47,323 bases of DNA from Pseudomonas sp. UBA5706 (lineage in GTDB: Bacteria > Pseudomonadota > Gammaproteobacteria > Pseudomonadales > Pseudomonadaceae): contig NZ_DIHC01000035.1 in the NCBI RefSeq assembly GCF_002419965.1, positions 1 through 47,323 on the forward strand. Direction: 5' to 3'. A program made the translations under genes and the position numbers. Shown piece after piece: positions 24,176-32,909 of the stretch; positions within the stretch are counted from its first letter, which is position 1; each line of letters starts with the position of its first letter. The notes under the pieces were generated by a model, which saw only the letters and a list, made by a program, of their open reading frames with translations, was not told the DNA's origin and searched no databases.

Positions 24176-24708
24176 GGCTTATCCTCGTCCACCAATCCCT
24201 GATACAGCCCGGCAAGCTTCTCCCGCCACACCGTCTCGTCGATCACACCAACGTGTTTGTAGCGGATGATGCCCTTGCGGTCGATCAGGAAGGTTTCCGG
24301 GGCGCCGTAGACGCCCAGATTCAGACCCAGGCTGCCCGTTTCATCGTTGATGTTCAGCTGGTACGGATCATGGAAATCCTTGAGCCACTTCAAGGCGTCG
24401 GCGTTAACGTCCTTGTAGTTGACGCCGTAGATCACCACGCCCTGCTGCGCCAGTTTCGTCAACACCGGGTGCTCGACGCGGCAGGCGACGCACCAGGTGC
24501 CCCAGACATTGACCAGCGCCGGTTTGCCCAGCAGATCAGCCCGGGTCAGCGGCTTGCCGTCCTGCACCGAGGGCAGGGAAAACTCCGGGAAAGGCTTGTC
24601 GATCAACGCCGACGGCAGCTCCGACGGGTCCAGATACAAACCTCTGTAAAGAAACACCGCCAGGCCAAGAAACAGCACCAGCGGAATCAACAACACCCAA
24701 CGTTTCAT
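24172..24708 (-). CDS. ccmG: Thiol:disulfide interchange protein CcmG (DsbE)
   Basis: The protein has 178 residues. An N-terminal anchor (LIPLVLFLGLAVFLYRGLY) is followed by a periplasmic thioredoxin fold with the active site WGTWCVACRVEHP near residue 80, the conserved YGAPETFLIDRKGIIRYKHVG with its cis-Pro, and a GVNYKD segment. It passes reducing power to CcmH. It overlaps ccmF by four bases upstream and ccmH by four bases downstream. Confidence 0.96.
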   Translation of the reverse strand: MKRWVLLIPLVLFLGLAVFLYRGLYLDPSELPSALIDKPFPEFSLPSVQDGKPLTRADLLGKPALVNVWGTWCVACRVEHPVLTKLAQQGVVIYGVNYKDVNADALKWLKDFHDPYQLNINDETGSLGLNLGVYGAPETFLIDRKGIIRYKHVGVIDETVWREKLAGLYQGLVDEDKP

Positions 24709-26678
24709 ACCACCACCTGCGACAAGCCCAGCGCGTCACGTACCCTAGCCCGGACCTTGACCCGATAGCGCTTGTCCAGCGCCGCCAGCAAACCGCCCAG
24801 CGCAGTGATCAGGCCTCCGAACCAGATCCAGCGTACGAACGGCTTGACATGCACGCGCACGGCCCAGGCGCCGTTGTCCAGTGGCTCACCCAACGCAACG
24901 TACAGGTCGCGGGTCCAACCACCGTCGATACCGGCCTCGGTCATCATCGAACGTTGTACGGTGTATAGGCGTTTTTCCGGGTACAGCACGGTGACGGCCT
25001 TGCCATTGGCGAGCACACGAAGGGTGCCCTCATCGGAGGTGTAGTTGGGGCCTTGAACATGCCGCGCGCCGTCGAAGATGAACGTGTAGCCGCCCAGTTC
25101 CACCGAGTCGCCGGGTGCCATGCGCAGGTCACGTTCAGCGCTGTTCTGGCTCGACAAGACCACGCCCAGGGCGACCACCACGATGCCGATGTGTGCCAGT
25201 TGCATGCCCCAGTAACTGCGAGTCAGCGTGCGCAGGCCCTTGAGCAGACCTTTGTGTCGGGTCTTGTCCAGCAGATCGCGCGCGCCGGCCAGCAGCACCC
25301 AGGCAGCAAGCGCCACGGTGGCGAGCACCGCCCAGTGGAAATCGGTCATTACAAAACCGGCGACCACTGCCAGCACCGCGCTTGCGACCAGCACCGGCGC
25401 CAGCATGCTCAGCAGCCATCTGACCGGGGTGTCTTTCCAGCGCACCAGTACACCGACAGCCATCACGGCCATCAGCAGGCCCATCAGCGGCACGAACAGC
25501 GCGTTGAAATAAGGCGGGCCGACCGACATCTTCGCTCCGCTCAACGCATCCAGCACCAGCGGGTAGAGGGTGCCGAGCAGAATCATCGAGGCGGCCACCA
25601 CCAGCACCAGGTTGTTACCCAGCAGCAGCGTTTCCCGCGACCACAGGCCAAAGCCGACGTGGCTTTTTACCACCGGCGCACGGACCGCGAACAGGGTCAG
25701 CGAGCCGCCCACCACCAGCAGCAGAAACACCAAAATGAACACGCCACGGGCCGGGTCGGAGGCGAACGCGTGCACGGACGTAAGCACGCCGGAGCGCACC
25801 AGGAAGGTGCCCAGCAGGCTCAGTGAGAACGCGGCAATGGCCAGCAGCACGGTCCAGCTTTTGAACACGCCACGTTTTTCGGTAACCGCCAGCGAGTGGA
25901 TCAGGGCCGTGCCCACCAGCCACGGCATGAACGAGGCGTTTTCTACCGGGTCCCAGAACCACCAGCCGCCCCAACCGAGCTCGTAATAGGCCCACCAAGA
26001 ACCCAGGGTGATGCCAATGCCCAAAAACGCCCAGGCAACGATGGTCCATGGACGCGACCAGCGCGCCCAGGCGGCGTCCAGCCGACCTCCGAGCAACGCC
26101 GCAATGGCGAAGGCGAAAGCCACCGAAAAACCGACATACCCCATGTACAGCATCGGCGGATGAAAGATCAGGCCTGGGTCCTGCAACAGGGGGTTGAGAT
26201 CGCGCCCGTCCTGGGGGATCTGCGGCAGGATACGGCTGAAAGGGTTGGAGGTCAGGATCAGGAACAGCAGAAAGCCGACGCTGATCATGCCCATCACTGC
26301 CAACACCCGCGCCAGCATGACTTGGGGCAACTGCCGGGAGAACACCGACACGGCGAAGGTCCAGCCTCCGAGAATCAGCGCCCAGAGCAGCAGCGAACCC
26401 TCGTGGGCGCCCCAGACAGCGCTGAACTTGTAATACCAAGGCAAGGCGCTGTTGGAGTTTTCGGCAATGTAGGTCACCGAAAAATCATCGACCAGAAACG
26501 AGTAGGTCAGGCAACCGAACGCGAACAGCAGAAACGCGAATTGGCCCCAGGCGGCAGGCTGGGCCAGGCCCATCCAGATGCGATCGCCACGCCAAGCACC
26601 GATCAGCGGCACGCTGGCCTGCACGATGGCAAAGCACAGGGCCAGAATCATGGCCAGGTGGCCGAGTTCGGGAATCAT
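24705..26678 (-). CDS. ccmF: Haem lyase subunit CcmF
   Basis: The protein has 657 residues with about 15 membrane segments. The WWD haem-handling domain is at residues about 235-250 (GWGGWWFWDPVENASFMPW). Conserved neighbours include AHEGSLLLWALILGGW near residue 91 and NPLLQDPGLIFHPPMLYMGYVG near 162. A periplasmic loop of about 100 residues occurs near the C-terminus before the last helix. CcmF attaches haem from CcmE to apocytochrome c. The gene lies three bases after ccmE and overlaps ccmG by four. Confidence 0.97.
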   Translation of the reverse strand: MIPELGHLAMILALCFAIVQASVPLIGAWRGDRIWMGLAQPAAWGQFAFLLFAFGCLTYSFLVDDFSVTYIAENSNSALPWYYKFSAVWGAHEGSLLLWALILGGWTFAVSVFSRQLPQVMLARVLAVMGMISVGFLLFLILTSNPFSRILPQIPQDGRDLNPLLQDPGLIFHPPMLYMGYVGFSVAFAFAIAALLGGRLDAAWARWSRPWTIVAWAFLGIGITLGSWWAYYELGWGGWWFWDPVENASFMPWLVGTALIHSLAVTEKRGVFKSWTVLLAIAAFSLSLLGTFLVRSGVLTSVHAFASDPARGVFILVFLLLVVGGSLTLFAVRAPVVKSHVGFGLWSRETLLLGNNLVLVVAASMILLGTLYPLVLDALSGAKMSVGPPYFNALFVPLMGLLMAVMAVGVLVRWKDTPVRWLLSMLAPVLVASAVLAVVAGFVMTDFHWAVLATVALAAWVLLAGARDLLDKTRHKGLLKGLRTLTRSYWGMQLAHIGIVVVALGVVLSSQNSAERDLRMAPGDSVELGGYTFIFDGARHVQGPNYTSDEGTLRVLANGKAVTVLYPEKRLYTVQRSMMTEAGIDGGWTRDLYVALGEPLDNGAWAVRVHVKPFVRWIWFGGLITALGGLLAALDKRYRVKVRARVRDALGLSQVVV

Positions 26679-26681
26679 GGT

Positions 26682-27146
26682 TTACCCCTGTTTTGCAGAT
26701 GTGGACGAGTCAGGCGCCGGTTGCCCGCTGTCCCTCAAGGCTTTGGTGACTTCCGGTGGCATGTATTTCTCGTCATGTTTGGCCAGCACTTCATCGGCCA
26801 CGACCACGCCGTCCGCATTGAGCTTGCCGAGCGCGACGATGCCCTGCCCTTCACGGAATAGATCGGGCAGGATGCCGCGATAGGTAATGGTCACCGACCG
26901 ATTGAAGTCGGTGACCACGAAGGTGACGTCCAGCGAATCGGCAGAGCGTCGCAGCGAGCCTTTTTCGACCATCCCGCCTGCGCGAATTCGCGTGCCATGG
27001 GGCGCTTCGCCGCTGGCGATCTGGGTCGGGGTATAGAACAGGTTGATGTTTTCCTGCAGGGCGCTGAGCGCCAGGGTCACCGCGATGCAGACCCCCGCGA
27101 GGATCGCCACGATGATCAACAGGCGCTTTTTTCGCAGCGGATTCAC
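26682..27146 (-). CDS. ccmE: Haem chaperone CcmE
   Basis: The protein has 154 residues. One N-terminal membrane anchor (LLIIVAILAGVCIAVTLAL) precedes a periplasmic OB-fold. The haem-binding motif is VLAKHDEKYMPP with the covalent-haem His at about residue 124 and the axial Tyr at 128. Other family markers are NLFYTPTQI, RIRAGGMVEKGSL, YRGILPDLFREGQGIVA and the flexible polar tail. It takes haem from CcmC and hands it to CcmF. It overlaps ccmD by four bases. Confidence 0.97.
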   Translation of the reverse strand: MNPLRKKRLLIIVAILAGVCIAVTLALSALQENINLFYTPTQIASGEAPHGTRIRAGGMVEKGSLRRSADSLDVTFVVTDFNRSVTITYRGILPDLFREGQGIVALGKLNADGVVVADEVLAKHDEKYMPPEVTKALRDSGQPAPDSSTSAKQG

Positions 27147-27319
27147 GTAGTGCTCTCCCGGCGCAAACGGCGCGCCTCTTGTTGCAGGTAACGCCGGCGC
27201 GCCAGCAGCGGTGACGCGACGTTAATTGCCAGTACGCTCAGACAGATGCCATAAGCGCTCCAGACGAACAGCCCGTGTTTGCCCATCGCCAGAAAATCGC
27301 TGAAGGAATCGAAACTCAT
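27143..27319 (-). CDS. ccmD: Haem exporter protein CcmD
   Basis: The protein has 58 residues from the ATG at 27319, which overlaps the ccmC stop by four bases; upstream in-frame starts run into ccmC and are rejected. It has SDFLAMGKHGLFVWSAYGIC before one membrane helix and a highly basic tail (LLARRRYLQQEARRLRRES). CcmD joins CcmABC and helps release haem-loaded CcmE. Confidence 0.9.
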   Translation of the reverse strand: MSFDSFSDFLAMGKHGLFVWSAYGICLSVLAINVASPLLARRRYLQQEARRLRRESTT

Positions 27320-28137
27320 TGCCCGCCCCCCTTGCGCGATGCGCCATTGCTCGAAACGTGGCCCAGGCTTTTCAGTACCTCGTCCTTGACCCAACTGGCG
27401 CGGGACTCACGCTTGAGCACTTCCAGGCGCATGCGCAGCAGCAATACGGCGCCGAAAAAGCAGTAGAACCCCAACACGGTGAACAGCAGCGGCAGCCACA
27501 TTTCGGCGGGCATCGCCGGTTTCTCGGTGAGGCTGAAGGTTGCGCCCTGATGCAGCGTGCTCCACCACTGCACCGAGTATTTGATGATCGGAATGTTAAC
27601 CACGCCGACAATCGCCAGCACCGCGCAGGCCTTGGCGGCGCTGTCACGATTGCTGATGGCATTGCCCAGCGCGATGAGGCCGAAGTACAGGAACAGCAGG
27701 ATCAGCATCGAGGTCAGCCGAGCGTCCCAGACCCACCACGAACCCCAGGTCGGCTTGCCCCAGATGGCGCCAGTGACCAGCGCCACCGCAGTCATCCAGG
27801 CACCCACGGGCGCAGCGCATTGCAGCGCGATGTCGGCCATTTTCATCTTCCAAACCAGACCGACCACGCCGCAGACCGCCAGCATCACATAGCAGGACTG
27901 CGCCAGCATGGCCGATGGCACGTGGATATAGAGAATGCGAAAACTGTTGCCCTGCTGGTAATCCGGTGGCGCAAAGGCCAGTCCCCATACCATGCCGATA
28001 CCGATCAGCACTGCGGCAACGACGCTCAGCCACGGCAACAGACGGCCACTGATGCCATAGAACCACTTCGGCGATCCGAGTTTGTGGAACCAGGCCCAAC
28101 TGATGCCATTTTTAGCCTTGGCGCGTGTGTTCATCAT
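27316..28137 (-). CDS. ccmC: Haem exporter protein CcmC
   Basis: The protein has 273 residues from the ATG at 28137, chosen for GAAGG a few bases before it; starts up to 28176 (TTG) are in frame but unsupported. It has six membrane segments and the WWD domain WGKPTWGSWWVWDARLTS at about 126-143, with the haem-ligand His residues in YIHVPSAMLAQ (72) and in the later periplasmic loop (WWSTLHQ). It loads haem on CcmE. It starts about 130 bp after ccmB, the longest gap inside the operon. Confidence 0.95.
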   Translation of the reverse strand: MMNTRAKAKNGISWAWFHKLGSPKWFYGISGRLLPWLSVVAAVLIGIGMVWGLAFAPPDYQQGNSFRILYIHVPSAMLAQSCYVMLAVCGVVGLVWKMKMADIALQCAAPVGAWMTAVALVTGAIWGKPTWGSWWVWDARLTSMLILLFLYFGLIALGNAISNRDSAAKACAVLAIVGVVNIPIIKYSVQWWSTLHQGATFSLTEKPAMPAEMWLPLLFTVLGFYCFFGAVLLLRMRLEVLKRESRASWVKDEVLKSLGHVSSNGASRKGGGQ

Positions 28138-28267
28138 GCTGCCTTCATTACCTTCTTTCATCACAGTCTTGGTCAATCAGGCGCTCCTTTTAGCTCAAGC
28201 GTCCTGTCGCGGATATTAAATAATCCTGGTTAGGCGTTTAAAAGTTGTCCACCTGGTCAGGTAACGA

Positions 28268-28939
28268 TTATTCGCCAACGCTGATCTTCAAACCAGCGGC
28301 GATTGCAAAAGGTGTCAGGGTTACCGACAGTGCGGTCAGGCTGCCAAGCCAAAGCAGATAACCGGTCGCAGGCATCCCCTGAAGGGCGGCTTGCAGTGCG
28401 CCGCTGCCCAGGATCAGCACCGGGATATACAGCGGCAGGATCAGCAATGCCAGGAGCAGGCCGCCGCGCTTGAGGCCTACGGTCAATGCCGCTCCGACCG
28501 CGCCGAGCAGACTCAGCACCGGCGTGCCCAGCAACAGTGACAACAGCAACACCGGTAAACAGTCTGTCGGCAAGCCGAGCATCAATGCCAGCAACGGTGC
28601 GAGCAAAACCAGCGCCAGCCCGCAAAACGCCCAGTGTGCCAGCACTTTGGCCAGCACCAGAAGCGGCAATGCGTGCGATGACAGGACCCACTGCTCAAGC
28701 GAGCCGTCTTCGAAGTCGCTGCGGAACAGCCCGTCCAGCGACAGCAGCACCGCCAGCAGCGCCGCGACCCAGACCAGTCCGGGTGAAATCGTCTGCAGCA
28801 GGTGTGATTCGGGTCCGACGGCGAGGGGAAACAGGGCAATGACGATGGCGAAGAACACCAGCGGGTTGAGCAATTCGGCAGGACGCCGAAACAGCAGACG
28901 GGCCTCACGGGCAATCAACAGCCTGAACACACGACTCAT
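28268..28939 (-). CDS. ccmB: Haem exporter ABC permease CcmB
   Basis: The protein has 223 residues from the ATG at 28939, which overlaps the ccmA stop (ATGA). It has six membrane segments; family markers are REARLLFRRPAELLNPLVFF, FRSDFEDGSLEQWVLSSHALPLLVLAKVLAHW and LGTPVLSLLGAVGAALTVGLKRGGLLLALLILPLYIPVLI. With CcmA it forms the ABC transporter whose ATP use releases holo-CcmE. Confidence 0.95.
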   Translation of the reverse strand: MSRVFRLLIAREARLLFRRPAELLNPLVFFAIVIALFPLAVGPESHLLQTISPGLVWVAALLAVLLSLDGLFRSDFEDGSLEQWVLSSHALPLLVLAKVLAHWAFCGLALVLLAPLLALMLGLPTDCLPVLLLSLLLGTPVLSLLGAVGAALTVGLKRGGLLLALLILPLYIPVLILGSGALQAALQGMPATGYLLWLGSLTALSVTLTPFAIAAGLKISVGE

Positions 28940-29571
28940 ACCGCCCACTGCCCCAGGTCCAGTTCACGGTAGCCGGTCGGTTTGCGACTGAGCGTGTGGT
29001 GCGTGGTGAACACCACCCTGCCGCCCTGCTCGCAATGCCCGGCCAGATGCGCTTCCAATTGCGCAACACCCTGCTTGTCCAGGGCTGTGAACGGCTCGTC
29101 GAGCATCCACAAGGCGGGACCTGGCAGATACAGGCGAGCCAACGCCACGCGGCGCTTCTGACCGGCTGAGAGGGTGTGACAGGGCACGTCTTCGAAACCG
29201 CTCAGGCCAACCGTTTCAAGGGCCTGCCAGATGACATCGGTGGCCACGCTGCGGTGTAAGGCGCATAACCACGAGAGATTTTCGACCGGCGTGAGCAGCT
29301 CCTTGATCCCTGCCGTGTGACCGATCCACAACAGGTTGTGCGCCAGCTCACTGCGTTGCTGCGTCAAGGGTTTGCCATCGAGCAGGACATCGCCCGAGGT
29401 GGGCTGCATCAAACCGCTCAGCAGCCGCAGCAGGCTGGTCTTGCCACTGCCGTTGGGCCCGCTGATCTGTACCATGTCGCCCGCTGTCAGCCGCAGGTCG
29501 AGATTCTCGAACAGCAGGCGCCAGTCACGCTCACAACTGAGCGCCACGGCTTCAAGAACAAGGATCGACAT
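28936..29571 (-). CDS. ccmA: Haem exporter ABC ATP-binding protein CcmA
   Basis: The protein has 211 residues from the ATG at 29571, with AAGG six bases upstream. The longer frame to 29862 has no support. Walker A is SGPNGSGKTSLLRLLSGL near residue 38, the signature is HTLSAGQKRRVALARL and Walker B is LWMLDEPFTALD. It powers the CcmABCD complex. It is the first gene of the nine-gene ccm run, and the 157-bp spacer to the divergent FliK-like gene must hold both promoters. Confidence 0.96.
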   Translation of the reverse strand: MSILVLEAVALSCERDWRLLFENLDLRLTAGDMVQISGPNGSGKTSLLRLLSGLMQPTSGDVLLDGKPLTQQRSELAHNLLWIGHTAGIKELLTPVENLSWLCALHRSVATDVIWQALETVGLSGFEDVPCHTLSAGQKRRVALARLYLPGPALWMLDEPFTALDKQGVAQLEAHLAGHCEQGGRVVFTTHHTLSRKPTGYRELDLGQWAV

Positions 29572-29728
29572 GTGGGCCTTCTTTTCGGATAGCAAGTGTG
29601 CACGGCGGTTCAAGTCGGGGGCAGGCCGGCCGCTATAGTGATGCACCTTGACCGCCCGCCAATGACGTCGGGGCAGGATTATGCCAGCTTGAGCCCTGTA
29701 GAGCGCAAATTTACCGAGTCTTGATCCG

Positions 29729-31375
29729 ATGACAGGCGATATCCCCCATCTTTCTCCAGTGGCCGCCGCTACCGCGCTGTTGCGCGCCGGCATCGCGCCG
29801 GGCGAAGTGCTCAAGCTGATGGAGCCGCGCGAGGGCCTTCTGAACGCTGGCCAGGTGGCCAATGCCGAGGTGGTCAGCCTTAAGCAGCTCGGCGAGGACT
29901 TTCAGCTGCTGCTTAAGCTGACGATGGACAATGGCCGTCAGACGACGTTGCCAGTGAGCAGCCCCTTGCCACTGACGCCGGGCACCACCGTCAACGTCGC
30001 CCAGGATTCCGCCGAGACCCTGACCATCAACGTGCAGGACCTGCAGAAAGCCATCGCCAACAGCCTGACCAGCCTCGACACCCGTCAGCTTCCGGCGGGC
30101 ACATTGCTGCAGGGCAAAGTGCTGACCACGCAGGTCGCGGCAACCAATGCCGCACAGCTTACGGGACAACCGAGTGCCAACGCGGCGACGCAGCCGACCA
30201 CTTACCGCTCGATCGTGATGCTGCTCAATACCGCCCTGGCGGGCAGCAGCCTGACCCTCGACAGTCCCCAACCGCTGCGCGTCGGCAGCTTGCTCAGCGC
30301 TCAGGTGCAGGGCAGTCAGGCGCTGAATTTCGTGGCCATGCCCAATCGTCTTGACGAACTGGCATTGGCGCAGCAGCTTTCCACTCAGCAAAGCCGTCAG
30401 GGTTCGCTGCAAGGTTTGCTCACGGCACTGCAGAACCTTCCACCGCCCCCGTCGGGTGCCAGTACCGGCGACGTCGACAGCCTGCCGCCGTCACTGCGCG
30501 CCAGCATTGATCAACTGTTCGCAGACCTGCCCGACCTGGAGCAAATGACCACCGCAAAAGGCGTGGCACAGGCGCTGAATGCCAGCGGGCTGTTCATGGA
30601 GTCGCGCCTTCTGGCCGGGCAAAACCCGACGTTGGTGCCGGACATGAAAGCCAACCTGTTGCGGGTCATCGCGCAGTTGCTCCCGGGGCTGCCGGATAAC
30701 GTCAGCTACGACGCCGCTGCTGCCGCCAACACCCTGGCGCGGGCGATGCCCAGTGTGATTCGCAATGCCTTGGGCACCTTGGGACTGGTTGCGGCGCCCA
30801 GCGTGCCGATCAACTTTCCTTTACCGTCGCGGGCCTTGGGTAATCCTGAAAGCAAGGACGATCTGGAAACCCTGTTAAAGCTAGCAGCGGGAGCCATCTC
30901 TCGTCTGCAAAGTCATCAACTCGGTGGGCTGGAGCAGACGCGCACCAACGCCGATGGCACTCAGGTCACCACCTGGCAACTGGAAATACCCATGCGCAAC
31001 GCCCACGACATCGTACCGTTGCAGGTTAAGCTGCAACGTGAAGACGCTCCTGAGCAGGAGGACACCCCGCAAACCCCAAGCCCTGAGGTCAAGGAGAAGG
31101 AAAAGGAGAAGCTCTGGCGCGTCGAACTGGCATTCGACCTGGAGCCACTGGGGCCGTTGCAGGTTCAGGCTCAGTTGATCGGCGGCAGTCTCTCCAGCCA
31201 GATGTGGGCCCAGCGAGAAGGCGCTGCCGAATTGATTTCAGCAGAACTGGACAACCTTCGGGCGCGTCTGGTGGCCTGCGGCCTGAATGTGAAGGACCTG
31301 GCGTGCAATCGCGGAATTCCGGCCCAAGGTCCGCGTACCGTATTGGAACAACGCTGGATCGACGAGAACGCCTGA
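29729..31375 (+). CDS. FliK-family hook-length-control-like protein
   Basis: The protein has 548 residues and no signal peptide or membrane helix. The long N-terminal part is rich in Gln, Thr, Ala and Leu and has low complexity. The C-terminal domain (about 400-540) resembles the FliK hook-length domain: WRVELAFDLEPLGPLQVQAQL, a GGSLSSQMWAQ stretch, ELISAELDNLRARLVACGLNV. FliK measures hook length and tells FlhB to switch substrates. Its stop overlaps the next gene, an FlhB-C-like protein, by one base (TGATG). It is divergent from ccmA and probably not the main fliK, which in Pseudomonas lies elsewhere, so its role is a matter of inference. Confidence 0.8.
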   Translation: MTGDIPHLSPVAAATALLRAGIAPGEVLKLMEPREGLLNAGQVANAEVVSLKQLGEDFQLLLKLTMDNGRQTTLPVSSPLPLTPGTTVNVAQDSAETLTINVQDLQKAIANSLTSLDTRQLPAGTLLQGKVLTTQVAATNAAQLTGQPSANAATQPTTYRSIVMLLNTALAGSSLTLDSPQPLRVGSLLSAQVQGSQALNFVAMPNRLDELALAQQLSTQQSRQGSLQGLLTALQNLPPPPSGASTGDVDSLPPSLRASIDQLFADLPDLEQMTTAKGVAQALNASGLFMESRLLAGQNPTLVPDMKANLLRVIAQLLPGLPDNVSYDAAAAANTLARAMPSVIRNALGTLGLVAAPSVPINFPLPSRALGNPESKDDLETLLKLAAGAISRLQSHQLGGLEQTRTNADGTQVTTWQLEIPMRNAHDIVPLQVKLQREDAPEQEDTPQTPSPEVKEKEKEKLWRVELAFDLEPLGPLQVQAQLIGGSLSSQMWAQREGAAELISAELDNLRARLVACGLNVKDLACNRGIPAQGPRTVLEQRWIDENA

Positions 31376-31704
31376 TGAGCAAGTCCGAATCCCCACCGCG
31401 CCAGGCCATTGCCCTCAATTACGACGGCCACCAGGCTCCGACCCTCACCGCCAAAGGCGACGACGCCCTGGCGGAAGCGATCCTGGCCATTGCCCGCGAA
31501 TACAAAGTACCGATCTACGAAAACGCCGAACTGGTGACCCTGCTCGCGCGCATGGAACTGGGCGACAGCATCCCGCAGGAGCTGTACCTGACCATCGCCG
31601 AAATCATCGCATTCGCCTGGCATTTGAAAGGCAAATACCCGGTGGGCTTCGACCCGGATCCGCAGCCTGTCGAGCGGGATATCACCCCTGGGCGAAACCG
31701 GTAA
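31375..31704 (+). CDS. Small FlhB C-terminal-domain-like protein (FhlB/EscU-type switch domain)
   Basis: The protein has 109 residues from the ATG at 31375, which shares its A with the stop of the FliK-like gene. It matches the cytoplasmic switch domain of FlhB/EscU proteins: AIALNYDGHQAPTLTAKG, ALAEAILAIAREYKVPIYENAELVTLLARMELGDSIPQELYLTIAEIIAFAWHL. The self-cleaving NPTH site of FlhB is absent; NYDG stands in its place. No membrane part is present. Such short FlhB-like proteins are known to stand in for the FlhB tail in other bacteria; here it is paired with a FliK-like gene. Confidence 0.85.
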   Translation: MSKSESPPRQAIALNYDGHQAPTLTAKGDDALAEAILAIAREYKVPIYENAELVTLLARMELGDSIPQELYLTIAEIIAFAWHLKGKYPVGFDPDPQPVERDITPGRNR

Positions 31705-31962
31705 TCATTGCCCTGTAAGCGCCCGCTGGCTGGCGAAAGCGATCGGGCAGGTGGCGTTGAGTTGACTGAACGGTCGCCTTCGCTGCCGTCGTAACCTCCG
31801 GCGTCTCCTACAGGGATCGCGTCTGGCGGAAGCCATGCAAACCCCGCTGGACCTGTAGGAGCTTCTAGAGCTGTGCGACAGTGGCGAAGGCGGTGGGTCA
31901 GGCGACATAAGTTTGACTGAACGGCTGCTTCTGCCCCTCGGCTGCCGCAACCACCACCGCTA

Positions 31963-32358
31963 TCAACGGTTCCCGTGCAGCCTGCTCATCAACTGCGCCT
32001 CGGCCTGAGTCAGACCACAGGACTGAGTAAGCTCATCGACACTGGCGCCCATGCCGACCAGACGTGCAGCCTGGGCAAAGGACAGCGTGGAAGGATCACG
32101 TTGTTCAAGCGCCGTAATCTTGTCCGGCAGCGGCGCGACGATGGCCCGCAACTCGTGCAGATCCTCGCCCATCTTCACCGTACCGCCCTGGTAGTTTTCC
32201 AGGCGCCGGGCCAGCTCACGGATGCGCTGATCACGCAGCGAGTCAGCTTCGACCTGCTGCATGGCCAACGTGCGCTGGCGCTTGGTATGGGCCATGAACA
32301 TCGCAATGGTCGCAACCCACAACACCGCCAGAAAAATGACCGCCACCTCGAAAATCAA
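31963..32358 (-). CDS. DUF2802-family protein
   Basis: The protein has 131 residues, read from a TTG at 32358 that directly abuts the cheW stop (TGATTG). One N-terminal membrane helix (FEVAVIFLAVLWVATIAMFMAH) is followed by a coiled-coil-like stretch and a C-terminal helix-turn-helix-like part (AARLVGMGASVDELTQSCGLTQAEAQLMSRLH). The family occurs after cheW in pseudomonads; its role is unknown. The 258 nt after it, to the FlhB-like gene, hold degenerate repeats and no convincing gene. Confidence 0.8.
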   Translation of the reverse strand: MIFEVAVIFLAVLWVATIAMFMAHTKRQRTLAMQQVEADSLRDQRIRELARRLENYQGGTVKMGEDLHELRAIVAPLPDKITALEQRDPSTLSFAQAARLVGMGASVDELTQSCGLTQAEAQLMSRLHGNR

Positions 32359-32838
32359 TCAGATGTTCTCCAGCTCGGACCACTCTTCCTCGGACATCAT
32401 CTTGTCCAGCTCCACAAGAATCAGCAGCTCGCCGTTTTTGTTGCAGACGCCCTGGATGAACTTGGCCGACTCGTCGTTGCCCACGTTCGGCGCGGTTTCG
32501 ACTTCCGACTGACGCAGATAGACCACTTCAGCCACGCTGTCGACCAGGATGCCGACCACTTGCTTGTCGGCCTCGATGATCACGATACGCGTGTTGTCGC
32601 TGACTTCAACCGGCGGCAGACCAAAGCGCTGGCGGGTGTCGATGACGGTCACCACGTTACCGCGCAGATTGATAATGCCCAACACGTAGCTCGGCGCGCC
32701 CGGGACTGGCGCGATCTCGGTGTAGCGCAGCACTTCCTGAACCTGCATCACGTTGATGCCATACGTCTCGTTGTCCAGGCGAAAGGTGACCCATTGCAGG
32801 ATCGGATCTTCGGAACCCTGTGCTGACGACTTGTTCAT
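32359..32838 (-). CDS. cheW: Chemotaxis coupling protein CheW
   Basis: The protein has 159 residues, essentially one CheW domain: LQWVTFRLDNETYGINVMQVQEVLRY, PGAPSYVLGIINLRGNVVTVIDTRQRFGL, VGILVDSVAEVVYL and GVCNKNGELLILVELDKM. It joins chemoreceptors to CheA at the cell pole. It is near the end of the minus-strand che run, 71 bp after parP. Confidence 0.96.
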   Translation of the reverse strand: MNKSSAQGSEDPILQWVTFRLDNETYGINVMQVQEVLRYTEIAPVPGAPSYVLGIINLRGNVVTVIDTRQRFGLPPVEVSDNTRIVIIEADKQVVGILVDSVAEVVYLRQSEVETAPNVGNDESAKFIQGVCNKNGELLILVELDKMMSEEEWSELENI

Positions 32839-32909
32839 ACCCCTAACCCCTTGCGTGTTGTGCTCTGCAGACGACGCGTGCGCGGCGTCTTGTGTTTATC
32901 TGATGATGT

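Noticed and set aside
31705..31950. 81-codon minus-strand open frame after the FlhB-like gene
   Set aside because: It is Arg/Ser/Pro-rich with no start signal; the stretch holds degenerate dispersed repeats.
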